From contig NZ_JADQDN010000001.1 of NCBI RefSeq assembly GCF_015694425.1, positions 124,001 through 188,000 of the forward strand: a stretch of 64,000 nt of DNA. Direction: 5' to 3'. The DNA is from Microvirga terrestris. GTDB taxonomy: Bacteria > Pseudomonadota > Alphaproteobacteria > Rhizobiales > Beijerinckiaceae. This document shows, one piece after another, positions 1-10,377 of the stretch. Below the pieces are notes generated by a model. It was not told where the DNA came from and did no database searches. It saw only the letters and a list, made by a program, of their open reading frames with translations. The stretch's first letter is position 1. Every line of letters begins with the position of its first letter. A program made the position numbers and the translations under genes.

Positions 1-243
1 ACCCGCATCAGCTTCGTCGACAAGCAGCCGGCAACCTCCTGGAACAAGCAGGCACCGAGCGAGTACGGCTTCTACGCAAATGTTAACCCGAGCGTCGACC
101 ATCCGCGATGGAGCCAGGCGACCGAGCGGCGCATCGGCGAGGGCGGTCTGTTCGTGAAGCGCCGTCCGACGCTGATGTTCAACGGCTATGCCGAGCAGGT
201 GGCGAGCCTCTATACCGGCATGGACCTGCGGAAGCTCTACTGA
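1..243 (+). CDS. msrP: MsrP, periplasmic methionine sulfoxide reductase catalytic subunit (3' part only)
   Basis: The window opens inside this gene; only the last 80 codons are present, reading in frame to a TGA. The visible tail ([17 protein letters not shown], then [15 protein letters not shown] and [16 protein letters not shown]) is the characteristic C-terminus of the MsrP/YedY molybdopterin enzyme. The family reduces protein-bound methionine sulfoxide in the periplasm and takes electrons from the membrane heme protein MsrQ. The next gene starts on the last base of this stop codon, and that gene is msrQ, which supports the call. The Moco-binding core and the Tat signal lie outside the window. 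Confidence 0.9.
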   Translation, partial: TRISFVDKQPATSWNKQAPSEYGFYANVNPSVDHPRWSQATERRIGEGGLFVKRRPTLMFNGYAEQVASLYTGMDLRKLY

Positions 244-887
244 TGGCGGGACGAGTCTCCGCGCCCGGCGCCGCCAAGGGCTTCGTTCTGCCTCAGGTGC
301 CGAAGATCCTCGTCTACATCGTCGGCTTCATTCCGGCCGTATGGCTGTTCTATGCCGGCATCACCGATCAGCTCGGCGCCGATCCCATGAGATATCTGGA
401 GCAGGCGCTCGGCCTCTGGGCGCTGCGCTTCCTCATTGCGACGCTGGCGATCACGCCGCTGCGGCAGCTTTTCAACGTCAACCTGCTGCGCTACCGCCGG
501 GCCATCGGATTGTTGGCCTTCTATTACGCCGCTCTTCACCTCATCACCTATCTGGTGCTCGATCAGGGCCTCGACGTGGCGGCCATCGTGGCCGACATCC
601 TCAAGCGGCCTTATATCACCATCGGCATGGCGACCTTCGTCATCCTCGTGCCGCTGGCCGTGACCTCCAACAACGCCGCGATCCGGCGCATGGGCGGGCA
701 GGCCTGGGCCAGGCTGCATAAGCTCGTCTATGTAGCGGCCATCGGTGCGGCACTGCACTTCATCCTGGTGGTTAAGTCCTGGCCGACCGAGCCTCTGGTC
801 TATGCGGCCATCGTGGCCGTTCTGCTCGGCTACCGGCTGGTTCGCTCCCTGGTGAAGAAGCCTTCGCCCCGGCGGCGCGCTGCTTGA
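243..887 (+). CDS. msrQ: MsrQ, heme-binding membrane subunit of the MsrPQ system
   Basis: A 214-residue integral membrane protein with about six hydrophobic segments, of the ferric reductase-like family. It passes electrons from the respiratory chain or a flavin to periplasmic MsrP. Candidate heme-ligand histidines sit in FYYAALHLITYLV, ARLHKLVYVAA and GAALHFILV. The start was placed at the ATG that overlaps the msrP stop (TGATG), because this gives the family's usual length; an upstream in-frame ATG at 108 would add 45 residues of non-family sequence lying inside msrP. The gene is co-transcribed with msrP by arrangement and is followed 13-22 bases later by modA. Confidence 0.92.
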   Translation: MAGRVSAPGAAKGFVLPQVPKILVYIVGFIPAVWLFYAGITDQLGADPMRYLEQALGLWALRFLIATLAITPLRQLFNVNLLRYRRAIGLLAFYYAALHLITYLVLDQGLDVAAIVADILKRPYITIGMATFVILVPLAVTSNNAAIRRMGGQAWARLHKLVYVAAIGAALHFILVVKSWPTEPLVYAAIVAVLLGYRLVRSLVKKPSPRRRAA

Positions 888-909
888 AGAGCAAGCCCAC
901 TTGGCTAGG

Positions 910-1773
910 ATGCAAGGGGTTAGCATTAGGGTCTCATCCTTGAACAGCCGGACCACCCATCGAAGAGATTTCGTCACCCGCGCAATGGTGCGGGTGCTCC
1001 TGGGGGGGCTTTTGTGGGCGGGTCTTGCTCTGCCGGCAGGAGCTTTGGCCCAGAGCAGGGACGTGGTGGTCTTCGCTGCTGCCAGCCTGAAGAACGCGCT
1101 CGACGATGCTGCCGCCGCCTGGATGCGCGATAACAGCGGCAGGCGAGTCGTGGTGTCCTATGCCGCCAGCAACGCGCTCGCCAAGCAGATCGAGGTAGGA
1201 GCCCCGGCCGACCTGTTCTTTTCCGCCGATCTCGATTGGATGGACTATGCGGCCGCTAAAAGTCTCATCAAGACGGAAAGCCGTGTCAGCCTTCTCGGCA
1301 ACTCCCTCGTGCTCATTGCCCCGAAGGGATCCCAGGCGCGGATCGACCTCAGGCCCGGCGTTGATCTTGCTTCGATCCTCGGCAGCGATCGCCTGGCCAT
1401 GGGCCATGTGAACGCAGTGCCGGCCGGCAAATACGGCAAGGCGGCGCTCGAACATCTCGGCGCCTGGGCGGGTGTGAAAGATAGGATCGCCCAGACGGAG
1501 AACGTGCGCGCCGCGCTCGTGCTCGTCTCCCGAGGCGAGGCGCCCCTCGGCATCGTCTACAAGACGGATGCGGTGTCCGATCCGAACGTGACGATCGTTG
1601 CGACCTTTCCCGAGAGCAGCCATCGGCCGATCGTCTACCCGGTCGCATTGACGAAGGACTCGGCTAATCCCGAAGCCGTAGCGTTCCTGGCCTTCATGCG
1701 CTCGGACAAGGTGAAGCCCATTTTCGAGAAGCAGGGCTTCACGATGTTGAGCAGGGCGGGGTCGGGCTCCTGA
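910..1773 (+). CDS. modA: ModA, periplasmic molybdate-binding protein
   Basis: Solute-binding component of the molybdate ABC importer. The mature part starts near SRDVVVFAAASLKNAL, the family's N-terminal signature, followed by YAASNALAKQIEVGAPAD and GHVNAVPAGKYGKAAL, all usual in ModA. The N-terminus carries HRRDFVTR before a hydrophobic stretch ending in ALAQ, which looks like a twin-arginine signal. The start is not certain: TTG 901, ATG 910, TTG 940 (with AGGG upstream) and ATG 985 are all in frame, and only the first three keep the RR motif. The stop overlaps the modB start by one base. Confidence 0.88.
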   Translation: MQGVSIRVSSLNSRTTHRRDFVTRAMVRVLLGGLLWAGLALPAGALAQSRDVVVFAAASLKNALDDAAAAWMRDNSGRRVVVSYAASNALAKQIEVGAPADLFFSADLDWMDYAAAKSLIKTESRVSLLGNSLVLIAPKGSQARIDLRPGVDLASILGSDRLAMGHVNAVPAGKYGKAALEHLGAWAGVKDRIAQTENVRAALVLVSRGEAPLGIVYKTDAVSDPNVTIVATFPESSHRPIVYPVALTKDSANPEAVAFLAFMRSDKVKPIFEKQGFTMLSRAGSGS

Positions 1774-2465
1774 TGGAGGGGCTGTCTCCGGAAGAGTGGA
1801 CGGCGGTTCGCCTCAGCCTGAAGGTCGCCTCCGTGGCGATGGCGGCAAGCCTCATCCCCGGCATTGCCATCGCGTTCCTGCTGGAGCGCAGGCGTTTCTG
1901 GGGGCGACAGGCGCTCGACGTGGTCGTGCATCTGCCGCTTGTATTGCCGCCTGTCGTCGTCGGCTGGTTTCTGCTCATCGGCTTCGGGCGCCGTGGCCCC
2001 ATTGGGGCCTTTCTCGCTGAGCAATTCGGCATCGTGTTCTCGTTTCGCTGGACGGGTGCTGCGCTCGCCTGCGCGATCATGGGCTTTCCGCTGCTGGTGC
2101 GTGCCATCCGTCTCTCCATCGCGTCCGTCGATCGCAAGCTCGAGGATGCGGCTGGCACGCTCGGCGCCCATCCCGTCTGGGTGTTCGGCGTTGTGACGCT
2201 GCCTCTCATCCTGCCCGGTATCATCGCCGGCATGGTGCTGTCCTTCGCCAAGGCGATGGGCGAATTCGGCGCGACGATTACCTTCGTGTCCAGCATTCCC
2301 GGCGAGACGCAGACCATTCCGTCGGCGATCTATGCCTACACGCAGGTGCCGGGAGGCGAGGGTGGCGCAATGCGACTCACCCTCGTATCGATTATCATTT
2401 CCATCGCCGCGCTGTGGCTCTCTGAATGGCTGGCGCGGCGTGTGCGTCGCCGGGTGCAAGCCTGA
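1773..2465 (+). CDS. modB: ModB, molybdate ABC transporter permease
   Basis: A 230-residue inner membrane permease that forms the molybdate channel as a homodimer. It has about five transmembrane segments and a well-kept cytoplasmic coupling (EAA-type) segment, DAAGTLGAHPVWVFGVVTLP, followed by GEFGATITFV, which is typical of ModB/CysT permeases. Both ends overlap neighbours by a single base in TGATG junctions, so modA-modB-modC are most likely translated in a coupled way from one transcript. Confidence 0.93.
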   Translation: MEGLSPEEWTAVRLSLKVASVAMAASLIPGIAIAFLLERRRFWGRQALDVVVHLPLVLPPVVVGWFLLIGFGRRGPIGAFLAEQFGIVFSFRWTGAALACAIMGFPLLVRAIRLSIASVDRKLEDAAGTLGAHPVWVFGVVTLPLILPGIIAGMVLSFAKAMGEFGATITFVSSIPGETQTIPSAIYAYTQVPGGEGGAMRLTLVSIIISIAALWLSEWLARRVRRRVQA

Positions 2466-3571
2466 TGATCCTCGACGTTGACATCTATCACCGGCAGGGC
2501 GGCTTTTCGCTTGAGGTGCGCTTTCAATCGGATGGGAAACTCACTGCGCTCTATGGTCCGTCAGGCTCCGGCAAGACGACCATCGTGAATGCCATCGGTG
2601 GTCTCGTGCAGCCGGATCATGCTCGCATCGTGGTGCAGGGTCGGGAGCTCGTTGATACGAAGACAAACATCGTCGTGCCCAAGCACAAGCGGCGCATCGG
2701 CTACGTCTTCCAGGAGGGGCGTCTCTTCCCGCATCTCAACGTGCGCCACAACCTGCTCTTCGGCCGGTGGTTCACACCGAGCGGTGAGCGGAAGGCGAGC
2801 TTCGATCATGTGGTGGATCTTCTTGGCATCACCCATCTCCTCGACCGCCGCCCGTCGACATTGTCCGGCGGCGAGAAGCAGCGCGTGGCCATCGGCCGTG
2901 CGCTGCTGGCCGATCCGCAGCTCCTCTTGATGGACGAGCCGCTCGCGTCACTGGACGAGGCGCGAAAAAGCGAGATCTATCCTTATATCGAACGCCTGCG
3001 CGATGAGGGTGGCGTTCCCATCGTCCTTGTCAGCCATTCCGTCGCCGAGATCGCGCGACTTGCAACCTCCGTCGTGGTTCTCTCCGAGGGGAAGGTGGTG
3101 GCCTCCGGTCCGGCTGCCGAAGTCCTGCGGCACACGAATTACTTCGCGCAGAGCGGTCTCACGGAGGCCGGTGCGCTGATCGAGGCACAGGTGTCGGGCC
3201 ATAATGCGGCTTATGACCTGACCGTGCTGCAGGCCAGGGCCGGCGCCTTGAGCGTCCCGCGTCTTCCTCATCCCATCGGCACGATCCTGCGCGTGCGTCT
3301 GCGCGCCCGCGACATCATCCTGTCGCTGGCGCCGCCTCATGGCCTGAGCGCCCTCAACGTGCTGCCCGCATTCATTTCCTCGATTGGCGATGCCGAGGGT
3401 GCGAGCATGGACGTGCAGCTCGATTGCGGCGGCGACCCTGTTGTGGCCCGCGTGACCCGCAAGTCAGTGGAGGAGCTTGGCCTCAAGCCCGGTCTTCCGG
3501 TCCATGCCATCATTAAGAGCATCGCCTTCGACCCGGAGGCCCTTGGCGTCGCGGGGCAGGAGAATATTTGA
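2465..3571 (+). CDS. modC: ModC, molybdate ABC transporter ATP-binding protein with TOBE domain
   Basis: A 368-residue ATPase that drives molybdate import. The nucleotide-binding domain shows Walker A GPSGSGKT (about residues 30-37), the signature LSGGEKQR, Walker B LLLMDEPLASLD and the switch histidine in VLVSHS. The last about 75 residues (from ALNVLPAFISSI) match a TOBE/MOP fold that binds oxyanion and regulates the transporter. The start overlaps the modB stop; an in-frame ATG at 2426 would add 13 residues from inside modB. The operon order modABC after msrPQ places molybdenum supply beside a molybdenum enzyme. Confidence 0.94.
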   Translation: MILDVDIYHRQGGFSLEVRFQSDGKLTALYGPSGSGKTTIVNAIGGLVQPDHARIVVQGRELVDTKTNIVVPKHKRRIGYVFQEGRLFPHLNVRHNLLFGRWFTPSGERKASFDHVVDLLGITHLLDRRPSTLSGGEKQRVAIGRALLADPQLLLMDEPLASLDEARKSEIYPYIERLRDEGGVPIVLVSHSVAEIARLATSVVVLSEGKVVASGPAAEVLRHTNYFAQSGLTEAGALIEAQVSGHNAAYDLTVLQARAGALSVPRLPHPIGTILRVRLRARDIILSLAPPHGLSALNVLPAFISSIGDAEGASMDVQLDCGGDPVVARVTRKSVEELGLKPGLPVHAIIKSIAFDPEALGVAGQENI

Positions 3572-3654
3572 GAGCCGAGCCCGTCGAGGTTGCATGAGCA
3601 GCAGGGCCGTGTAGCCTCTCCAACCATCTTTTTCAGTCTTGAGAGACCAGGATC

Positions 3655-4920
3655 ATGAACGAACAAGTCCGGAATCTGCCCAATGCGGCCTCCCATGCCC
3701 AGTCTCTCGACCGTCTGGCAGAGGTCGCCATTCGGGTCGGGCTTGGGCTGAAGCCGGGGCAAGAGCTGGTCCTGACGGCGCCGCTCGAGGCGATCGCCCT
3801 CGTGCGGCGCATCACGGAGCATGCCTATAAGGCTGGTGCCTCCCTCGTGACCACGATCTTTTCCGACGAGGAGAGCACACTGATGCGCTTCCGCCATGGG
3901 CGGGATGAGGGCTTCGACACGGCTCCGGCCTGGCTCTACGAGGGCATGACGGAGGCCTACAAGAAGGGCGCCGCCCGGCTTGCCATCGTGGGCGAGGATC
4001 CGTCGCTCCTCGCCAAGGAGAATCCGGACAAGGTCTCCCGTGCCAACCGGGCCCGCTCGAAGGCTTATATGCCTGCCCTCAACATGATCGCGGGCTTCGA
4101 CATCAACTGGACCATCGTGTCTGCCGCGACACCGGCCTGGGCCAAGACAGTGTTCCCGGAGGATACGGACGAGGTGGCGCTGGCCAAGCTGTGGCAGGCG
4201 ATCTTCTCGGCGTCGCGCGTCGACACGCCCGATCCCATCGCCGCCTGGGAAAAGCACAACACGGCCCTGCAGACCCGCACGCGGATGCTGAATGAGAAGA
4301 ACTATGCCGCGCTCCATTTCCGCGGCCCCGGCACGGATCTGCGCGTCGGTCTCGCGGATGGGCATGAGTGGAACGGCGGTTCCACGACGGCGAAGAACGG
4401 CATCGTCTGCAACGCCAATATTCCGACCGAGGAGGTGTTCACCACGCCGCACAAGGACCGGGTGGACGGAACGGTGACGAGCACCAAGCCGCTCTCCTAT
4501 AACGGCACCCTGATCCAGGACATCCAGGTGCGGTTCGAGGGCGGGCGGATCGTGGAGAGCAGGGCGCGCACGGGCGAGGCCGTGCTGAACAAGGTGCTCG
4601 ATACGGACGAAGGCGCCCGCCGCCTCGGCGAGGTGGCCCTGGTGCCCTATTCCTCGCCGATCTCGCAGAGCGGTCTATTGTTCTTCAACACCCTGTTCGA
4701 CGAGAACGCCTCCAGCCACATTGCCCTCGGCCAGGCCTACAGCAAGTGCATCCGGGGCGGTGGCGCAATGAGCGAGGACGAGCTGACGTCCCGCGGCTCC
4801 AACAAAAGCCTCATCCATATCGACTGGATGATCGGCTCCGATGAGGTGGATGTGGATGGTATCACACAGGACGGCAGGGCGGAGCCGCTCATGCGTGGCG
4901 GCGAATGGGTGACATCGTAA
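3655..4920 (+). CDS. M29 family aminopeptidase
   Basis: A 421-residue cytoplasmic metallo-aminopeptidase of family M29 (the AmpS/PepS/aminopeptidase T group), which removes N-terminal residues from peptides using two metal ions. The C-terminal half carries the family's metal-ligand segments: PTEEVFTTPHKDRVDGTV (Glu), the SHIALGQAY histidine, and SLIHIDWMIG with the final H-x-D pair. The length is typical. The ATG is preceded by a purine-rich stretch ending about 6 bases upstream. It lies just upstream of a peptide ABC importer, which suggests it degrades imported peptides, though a 170-base gap separates them and co-transcription is not shown. Confidence 0.88.
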   Translation: MNEQVRNLPNAASHAQSLDRLAEVAIRVGLGLKPGQELVLTAPLEAIALVRRITEHAYKAGASLVTTIFSDEESTLMRFRHGRDEGFDTAPAWLYEGMTEAYKKGAARLAIVGEDPSLLAKENPDKVSRANRARSKAYMPALNMIAGFDINWTIVSAATPAWAKTVFPEDTDEVALAKLWQAIFSASRVDTPDPIAAWEKHNTALQTRTRMLNEKNYAALHFRGPGTDLRVGLADGHEWNGGSTTAKNGIVCNANIPTEEVFTTPHKDRVDGTVTSTKPLSYNGTLIQDIQVRFEGGRIVESRARTGEAVLNKVLDTDEGARRLGEVALVPYSSPISQSGLLFFNTLFDENASSHIALGQAYSKCIRGGGAMSEDELTSRGSNKSLIHIDWMIGSDEVDVDGITQDGRAEPLMRGGEWVTS

Positions 4921-5089
4921 CAAAGGACTCGCGCTTCGCCCTGTGCTGGATCTATGATCCAGATGATTGCCTGATCTGACGCAAACGGTGCTTGACGTAG
5001 CGGCATCGTGGCTGTGATGGATAACAGGTATCAAAGAGGTGCTGGTCCGATTGGTTGTCGGGCCGGTGCTGTCTCAAGAGCGTGGATGG

Positions 5090-6964
<1,875 letters not shown>

Positions 6965-6993
6965 AAAGACTTTCCAGAGGGAGACAAGACAAG

Positions 6994-8520
6994 ATGAAGT
7001 TATCGACAAAACTGAAAGCGCTCGGTTTCACCGTCGCCACGGCCCTGGTGCCGCTCACGGCATCCGGTGCGCAGGCGGCAGGAACCATTACGGTTGCAAT
7101 CACCATCGATCCGGGTAGCTGGGACCCGATCGACAGCTTCCTCGTGCCGTGGTCGTCGGCGGCCAACAACATCTATGACGGCCTGCTCTCGCGCGGGCCT
7201 GACATGAAGCTCCAGCCGGCACTGGCGACCTCGTGGGAGTTTCTCGACAACAACAGCCGCATCCGCTTCAAGCTGCGCCAGAACGTCAAGTTCCACAACG
7301 GCGAGCCGTTCAACGCCGAGGCCGTGAAGTTCACCTTCGACCGCCTGCTCGGCGAGGAGGGCAAGAAGGGTCCGCAGCAGTCGAACTACAACTCCATCTC
7401 CAAGGTGGAGATCGTCGACGACTCCACCGTCGACTTCATCATGAAGCAGCCCGATCCCGTGCTGCTGACCAAGCTCGCCGGCTACGGGGGCATGATCGTG
7501 CCGCCGAAGTACATCCAGGAGAAGGGCGACGCGCACTTCAACATGAATCCGGTCGGCACCGGGCCGTTCAAGTTCGTGGAATACACCCCAAAGGTGAACC
7601 TGGTGCTCGAGGCGTTCTCCGAGCATTGGGGCGGCGCGCCGAAGCTGGACAAGGTGGTGAACCGGTTCATTCCTGAGGCCAACACTCAGGTGGCAGAGCT
7701 CCAGGCCGGCCGCATCGATATCGCGACGCTCATCCCCTTCGGTCTTGCCCCGACGGTGGAGAAGAGCCCGAACGCCACTCTGGTCAGCATCACGGGCCCG
7801 ACGGTTGTGGCCCTGCGCCTCAACACCAAGGAGGGCATCACCAAGGACATCAACGTCCGCAAGGCCCTCACCATGGCGGTTGATCGCGATGCGATCATCA
7901 AGGCGGTGCTGCTCGGCCATGGCAAGCCGATCGCGAGCTTCCAGTCGGAGCTGTCGTTCGGCAACGACCCCACCTTGAAGCCGCTGCCGTTCGATCTCGC
8001 GAAGGCAAAGCAGATGCTGCAGGAGGCGAAGGTTCCGGCCGGCTCTCCCGTGCGCATCGACTTCCGCGGCAATGACGCGACCTTCCGCGAGGTCGCTCAG
8101 GCGGCGGCCGGCTACTTCCAGGCGCTCGGCCTCAAGCCGTCGCTCCAGCCGCACGAGCCCCCGGTTCTGCTCAACGACATCATCCCCAATGGGAAGACCG
8201 GCGAGGCCTGGCACAATTCCTGGGGCGGATGGACCTTCGACTACGACAACACCGCTTACCTGATGTACCACTCGGGCGAGAAGTGGAACCCGTACGACAA
8301 CGATCCGAAGCTGAATGCCCTGCTCGAGAAGCAGCGCACCATCTACGACACGGAACAGCGTCAGAAGATCCTGCAGGAAGTCGCGCGTTACGTGGCGGAC
8401 CAAGCGCTCGAAATTCCGCTCTATAATGAGAATACCGTGCTGGGCGTGAGCAAGCGGGTCAAGAACTTCGTGCCTCCGGCTGACCGGCGGTTCCGCTTCA
8501 ACGACGTGACCGTCGACTAA
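6994..8520 (+). CDS. Peptide-type ABC importer, periplasmic substrate-binding protein
   Basis: A 508-residue extracellular solute-binding protein of family 5 (DppA/OppA/GsiB type). Residues 1-28 form a Sec signal ending in GAQA-A. The mature part has the family's usual opening (TIDPGSWDPIDSFL, then NIYDGLL), the motif FNAEAVKFTFDRLL and VNPVGTGPF-like segment NPVGTGPFKFVEY. The ATG at 6994 was chosen because AGGGAG lies 9-14 bases before it; a longer frame from 6922 would run through the upstream gene. It is the third gene of the importer operon and is followed by a strong hairpin before the first permease. Confidence 0.92.
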   Translation: MKLSTKLKALGFTVATALVPLTASGAQAAGTITVAITIDPGSWDPIDSFLVPWSSAANNIYDGLLSRGPDMKLQPALATSWEFLDNNSRIRFKLRQNVKFHNGEPFNAEAVKFTFDRLLGEEGKKGPQQSNYNSISKVEIVDDSTVDFIMKQPDPVLLTKLAGYGGMIVPPKYIQEKGDAHFNMNPVGTGPFKFVEYTPKVNLVLEAFSEHWGGAPKLDKVVNRFIPEANTQVAELQAGRIDIATLIPFGLAPTVEKSPNATLVSITGPTVVALRLNTKEGITKDINVRKALTMAVDRDAIIKAVLLGHGKPIASFQSELSFGNDPTLKPLPFDLAKAKQMLQEAKVPAGSPVRIDFRGNDATFREVAQAAAGYFQALGLKPSLQPHEPPVLLNDIIPNGKTGEAWHNSWGGWTFDYDNTAYLMYHSGEKWNPYDNDPKLNALLEKQRTIYDTEQRQKILQEVARYVADQALEIPLYNENTVLGVSKRVKNFVPPADRRFRFNDVTVD

Positions 8521-8541
8521 GCTCGTATCCCCGTGACCATC

Positions 8542-8571
8542 GAACAGGCCCTGCGAAAGCAGGGCCTGTTC
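8542..8571 (+). terminator. 13-bp hairpin with GAAA tetraloop between binding-protein and permease genes
   Basis: GAACAGGCCCTGC (8542-8554) and GCAGGGCCTGTTC (8559-8571) pair perfectly around a GAAA loop. There is no U-tract after it, so it is more likely a partial terminator or a 3'-end-stabilising structure that raises binding-protein mRNA over permease mRNA, a common arrangement in such operons. Confidence 0.6.
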
Positions 8572-8590
8572 CAGTGTAGAAGGAAACCCC

Positions 8591-9514
8591 GTGGCGGGCT
8601 TTATTCTCAAACGATTGCTGCAGGCCATTTTCGTGGTTCTCGCCGTCACGCTGATCGTCTCCTTCGCGATCAGGTTGACGGGCGATCCCGCCGTCATGCT
8701 GGTGGGCGGCGCCGGCAGCGTCACCGAACAGGATCTGCAGAACATCCGGCAGTCGCTGGGTCTTGAGCGTCCGTTCTTCGTTCAGTATCTCAGCTTTCTC
8801 GAAGGCATTCTGACCGGCGATTTCGGCAAGAGCTTCATGGGCGGCACGCCCGTCTCCATGCTCATCGCCCGCGCATTGCCCGCGACGCTCCTGTTGGCCT
8901 TCGCCTCGCTGATTGTCTCCATCATCCTGTCCGTGCCGCTCGGCATTTACGCGGCCGTGCATCGCGGCCGCTGGCCGGATCAGATGATCCGCATCCTGTC
9001 GCTGGTCGGCCTGTCCTTTCCGAATTTCTGGCTCGCCATCATGCTGGTGCTCCTGTTCTCCATCGTGCTCGGGATCCTGCCTCCGAGCGGCATGGAAGGG
9101 CCTGAGAGCTTCGTCATGCCGGCGCTCACCATGGCGACCATTCTCACCGCCACCAATGTGCGTCTCGTGCGCACCTCCATGCTTGAGACCCTGTCGCAGC
9201 AATACATCATGGTGGCGCGCTCCAAGGGCCTGCGCGACCGCGTGGTGCTCTACAAGCACGCGCTGCGCAACTCGGCCATTCCGCTCGTCACCTATATCGG
9301 CCTGCAGTTCGGCGGCCTCATCGGCGGCATCGTGATCGTGGAGCGGGTGTTCAATTGGCCCGGCATGGGCACGCTCGCTTTCGACGCCATCTCGAACCGT
9401 GATTATCCGGTGCTCCAGGGCACCATCACGGTGCTGGCGCTGTTCATCATTCTCATTAACCTTCTGATCGATATCGCCTACGGGCTGATCGATCCGCGCA
9501 TCCGCACGGAGTGA
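8591..9514 (+). CDS. Peptide-type ABC importer, permease 1 (DppB-like)
   Basis: A 307-residue inner membrane permease with six predicted transmembrane segments. The N-terminus (LLQAIFVVLAVTLIVSFAIR) and the periplasmic loop ending GDFGKSFMGGTPV are typical of DppB/GsiC. The EAA coupling loop reads VARSKGLRDRVVLYKHALRNS. The GTG start at 8591 is preceded by AGAAGGAAA. It pairs with the next gene to form the channel; the two reading frames nearly abut. Confidence 0.92.
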   Translation: MAGFILKRLLQAIFVVLAVTLIVSFAIRLTGDPAVMLVGGAGSVTEQDLQNIRQSLGLERPFFVQYLSFLEGILTGDFGKSFMGGTPVSMLIARALPATLLLAFASLIVSIILSVPLGIYAAVHRGRWPDQMIRILSLVGLSFPNFWLAIMLVLLFSIVLGILPPSGMEGPESFVMPALTMATILTATNVRLVRTSMLETLSQQYIMVARSKGLRDRVVLYKHALRNSAIPLVTYIGLQFGGLIGGIVIVERVFNWPGMGTLAFDAISNRDYPVLQGTITVLALFIILINLLIDIAYGLIDPRIRTE

Positions 9515-9519
9515 AGCCT

Positions 9520-10377
9520 ATGGCAACGGCTCAGGCTGTCTCCTCGTCGCGCTCATGGTTCAAGTCGCTCGAGCTTGTTCTTGGCATCCTCTTCGCAGGC
9601 GGCATCGTCCTGGTCGTGCTGCTCTCTCCCGCGCTGTTTCCGGATGGTGGCGAGGGCATGGACCTCATGGCGAGGCTCATCCCGCCGTTCCAGAGCTGGC
9701 AACACATCCTCGGCACCGATCCTCTTGGCCGCGACGTGCTGGCTCGGGTCGCTGTGGGCGGCAAGATTTCCCTCATGGTCGGCTTCCTGTCCGTGATCGG
9801 CGCCGTCATCATCGGCACTCTCGTCGGGTTGGTGGCGGGTTATTACCGCGGCATCGCCGAGATTCTCCTGATGCGTTTTGTCGACATTCAGCTCGCGCTG
9901 CCCTTCATCCTCGTTGCGATCATGTTCCTGGCCATCCTGGGTGCGGGCATCGATAAGGTCATCTTGGTGATGATCGCCACCCAGTGGGTGCAATATGCGC
10001 GCCTCGTGCGCGGCTCCGTGCTGTCGTTGCGGGACCGCGAGTTCATCCTCTCCGCCCGTGCCATCGGGGTCGGCAACGGTCGCATTATCTTCACCCACAT
10101 TCTGCCCAACGTACTCGGCCCCATCATCATCCTCATGACTCTGCAGGTGGCCAACAATATCCTGCTCGAAAGCAGCCTGACCTTCCTCGGCCTCGGCGTC
10201 GATCCGCTCATCCCGAGCTGGGGCGGAATGCTGGCCGACGGGCGCACCTACCTGCAGACGGCCTGGTGGGTCAGCGTGTTTCCCGGGCTCGCCATCATGT
10301 TCACCGTGCTCGGCCTCAACCTTCTGGGTGATTGGCTGCGCGATTATCTCGACCCGACAGGACAGACATCGAAATGA
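9520..10377 (+). CDS. Peptide-type ABC importer, permease 2 (DppC-like)
   Basis: The second permease, 285 residues with six hydrophobic segments. After a short cytoplasmic head it has the DppC hallmark HILGTDPLGRDVLARV, and later the EAA loop ILSARAIGVGNGRIIFTHILPN and GLGVDPLIPSWGGMLADGR. GGAG lies 8 bases ahead of the ATG at 9520 and overlaps the end of permease 1; a GTG at 9511 would add three residues. Its TGA overlaps the ATG of the next gene (ATGA), so that peptidase gene is part of the same operon. Confidence 0.92.
   Translation: MATAQAVSSSRSWFKSLELVLGILFAGGIVLVVLLSPALFPDGGEGMDLMARLIPPFQSWQHILGTDPLGRDVLARVAVGGKISLMVGFLSVIGAVIIGTLVGLVAGYYRGIAEILLMRFVDIQLALPFILVAIMFLAILGAGIDKVILVMIATQWVQYARLVRGSVLSLRDREFILSARAIGVGNGRIIFTHILPNVLGPIIILMTLQVANNILLESSLTFLGLGVDPLIPSWGGMLADGRTYLQTAWWVSVFPGLAIMFTVLGLNLLGDWLRDYLDPTGQTSK

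Noticed and set aside
7000..8745. 581-residue open frame on the minus strand, antisense to the peptide-binding protein gene
   Set aside because: The plus-strand frame is a clear family member with signal peptide and ribosome site. Long antisense frames are common in high-GC DNA with biased codons.
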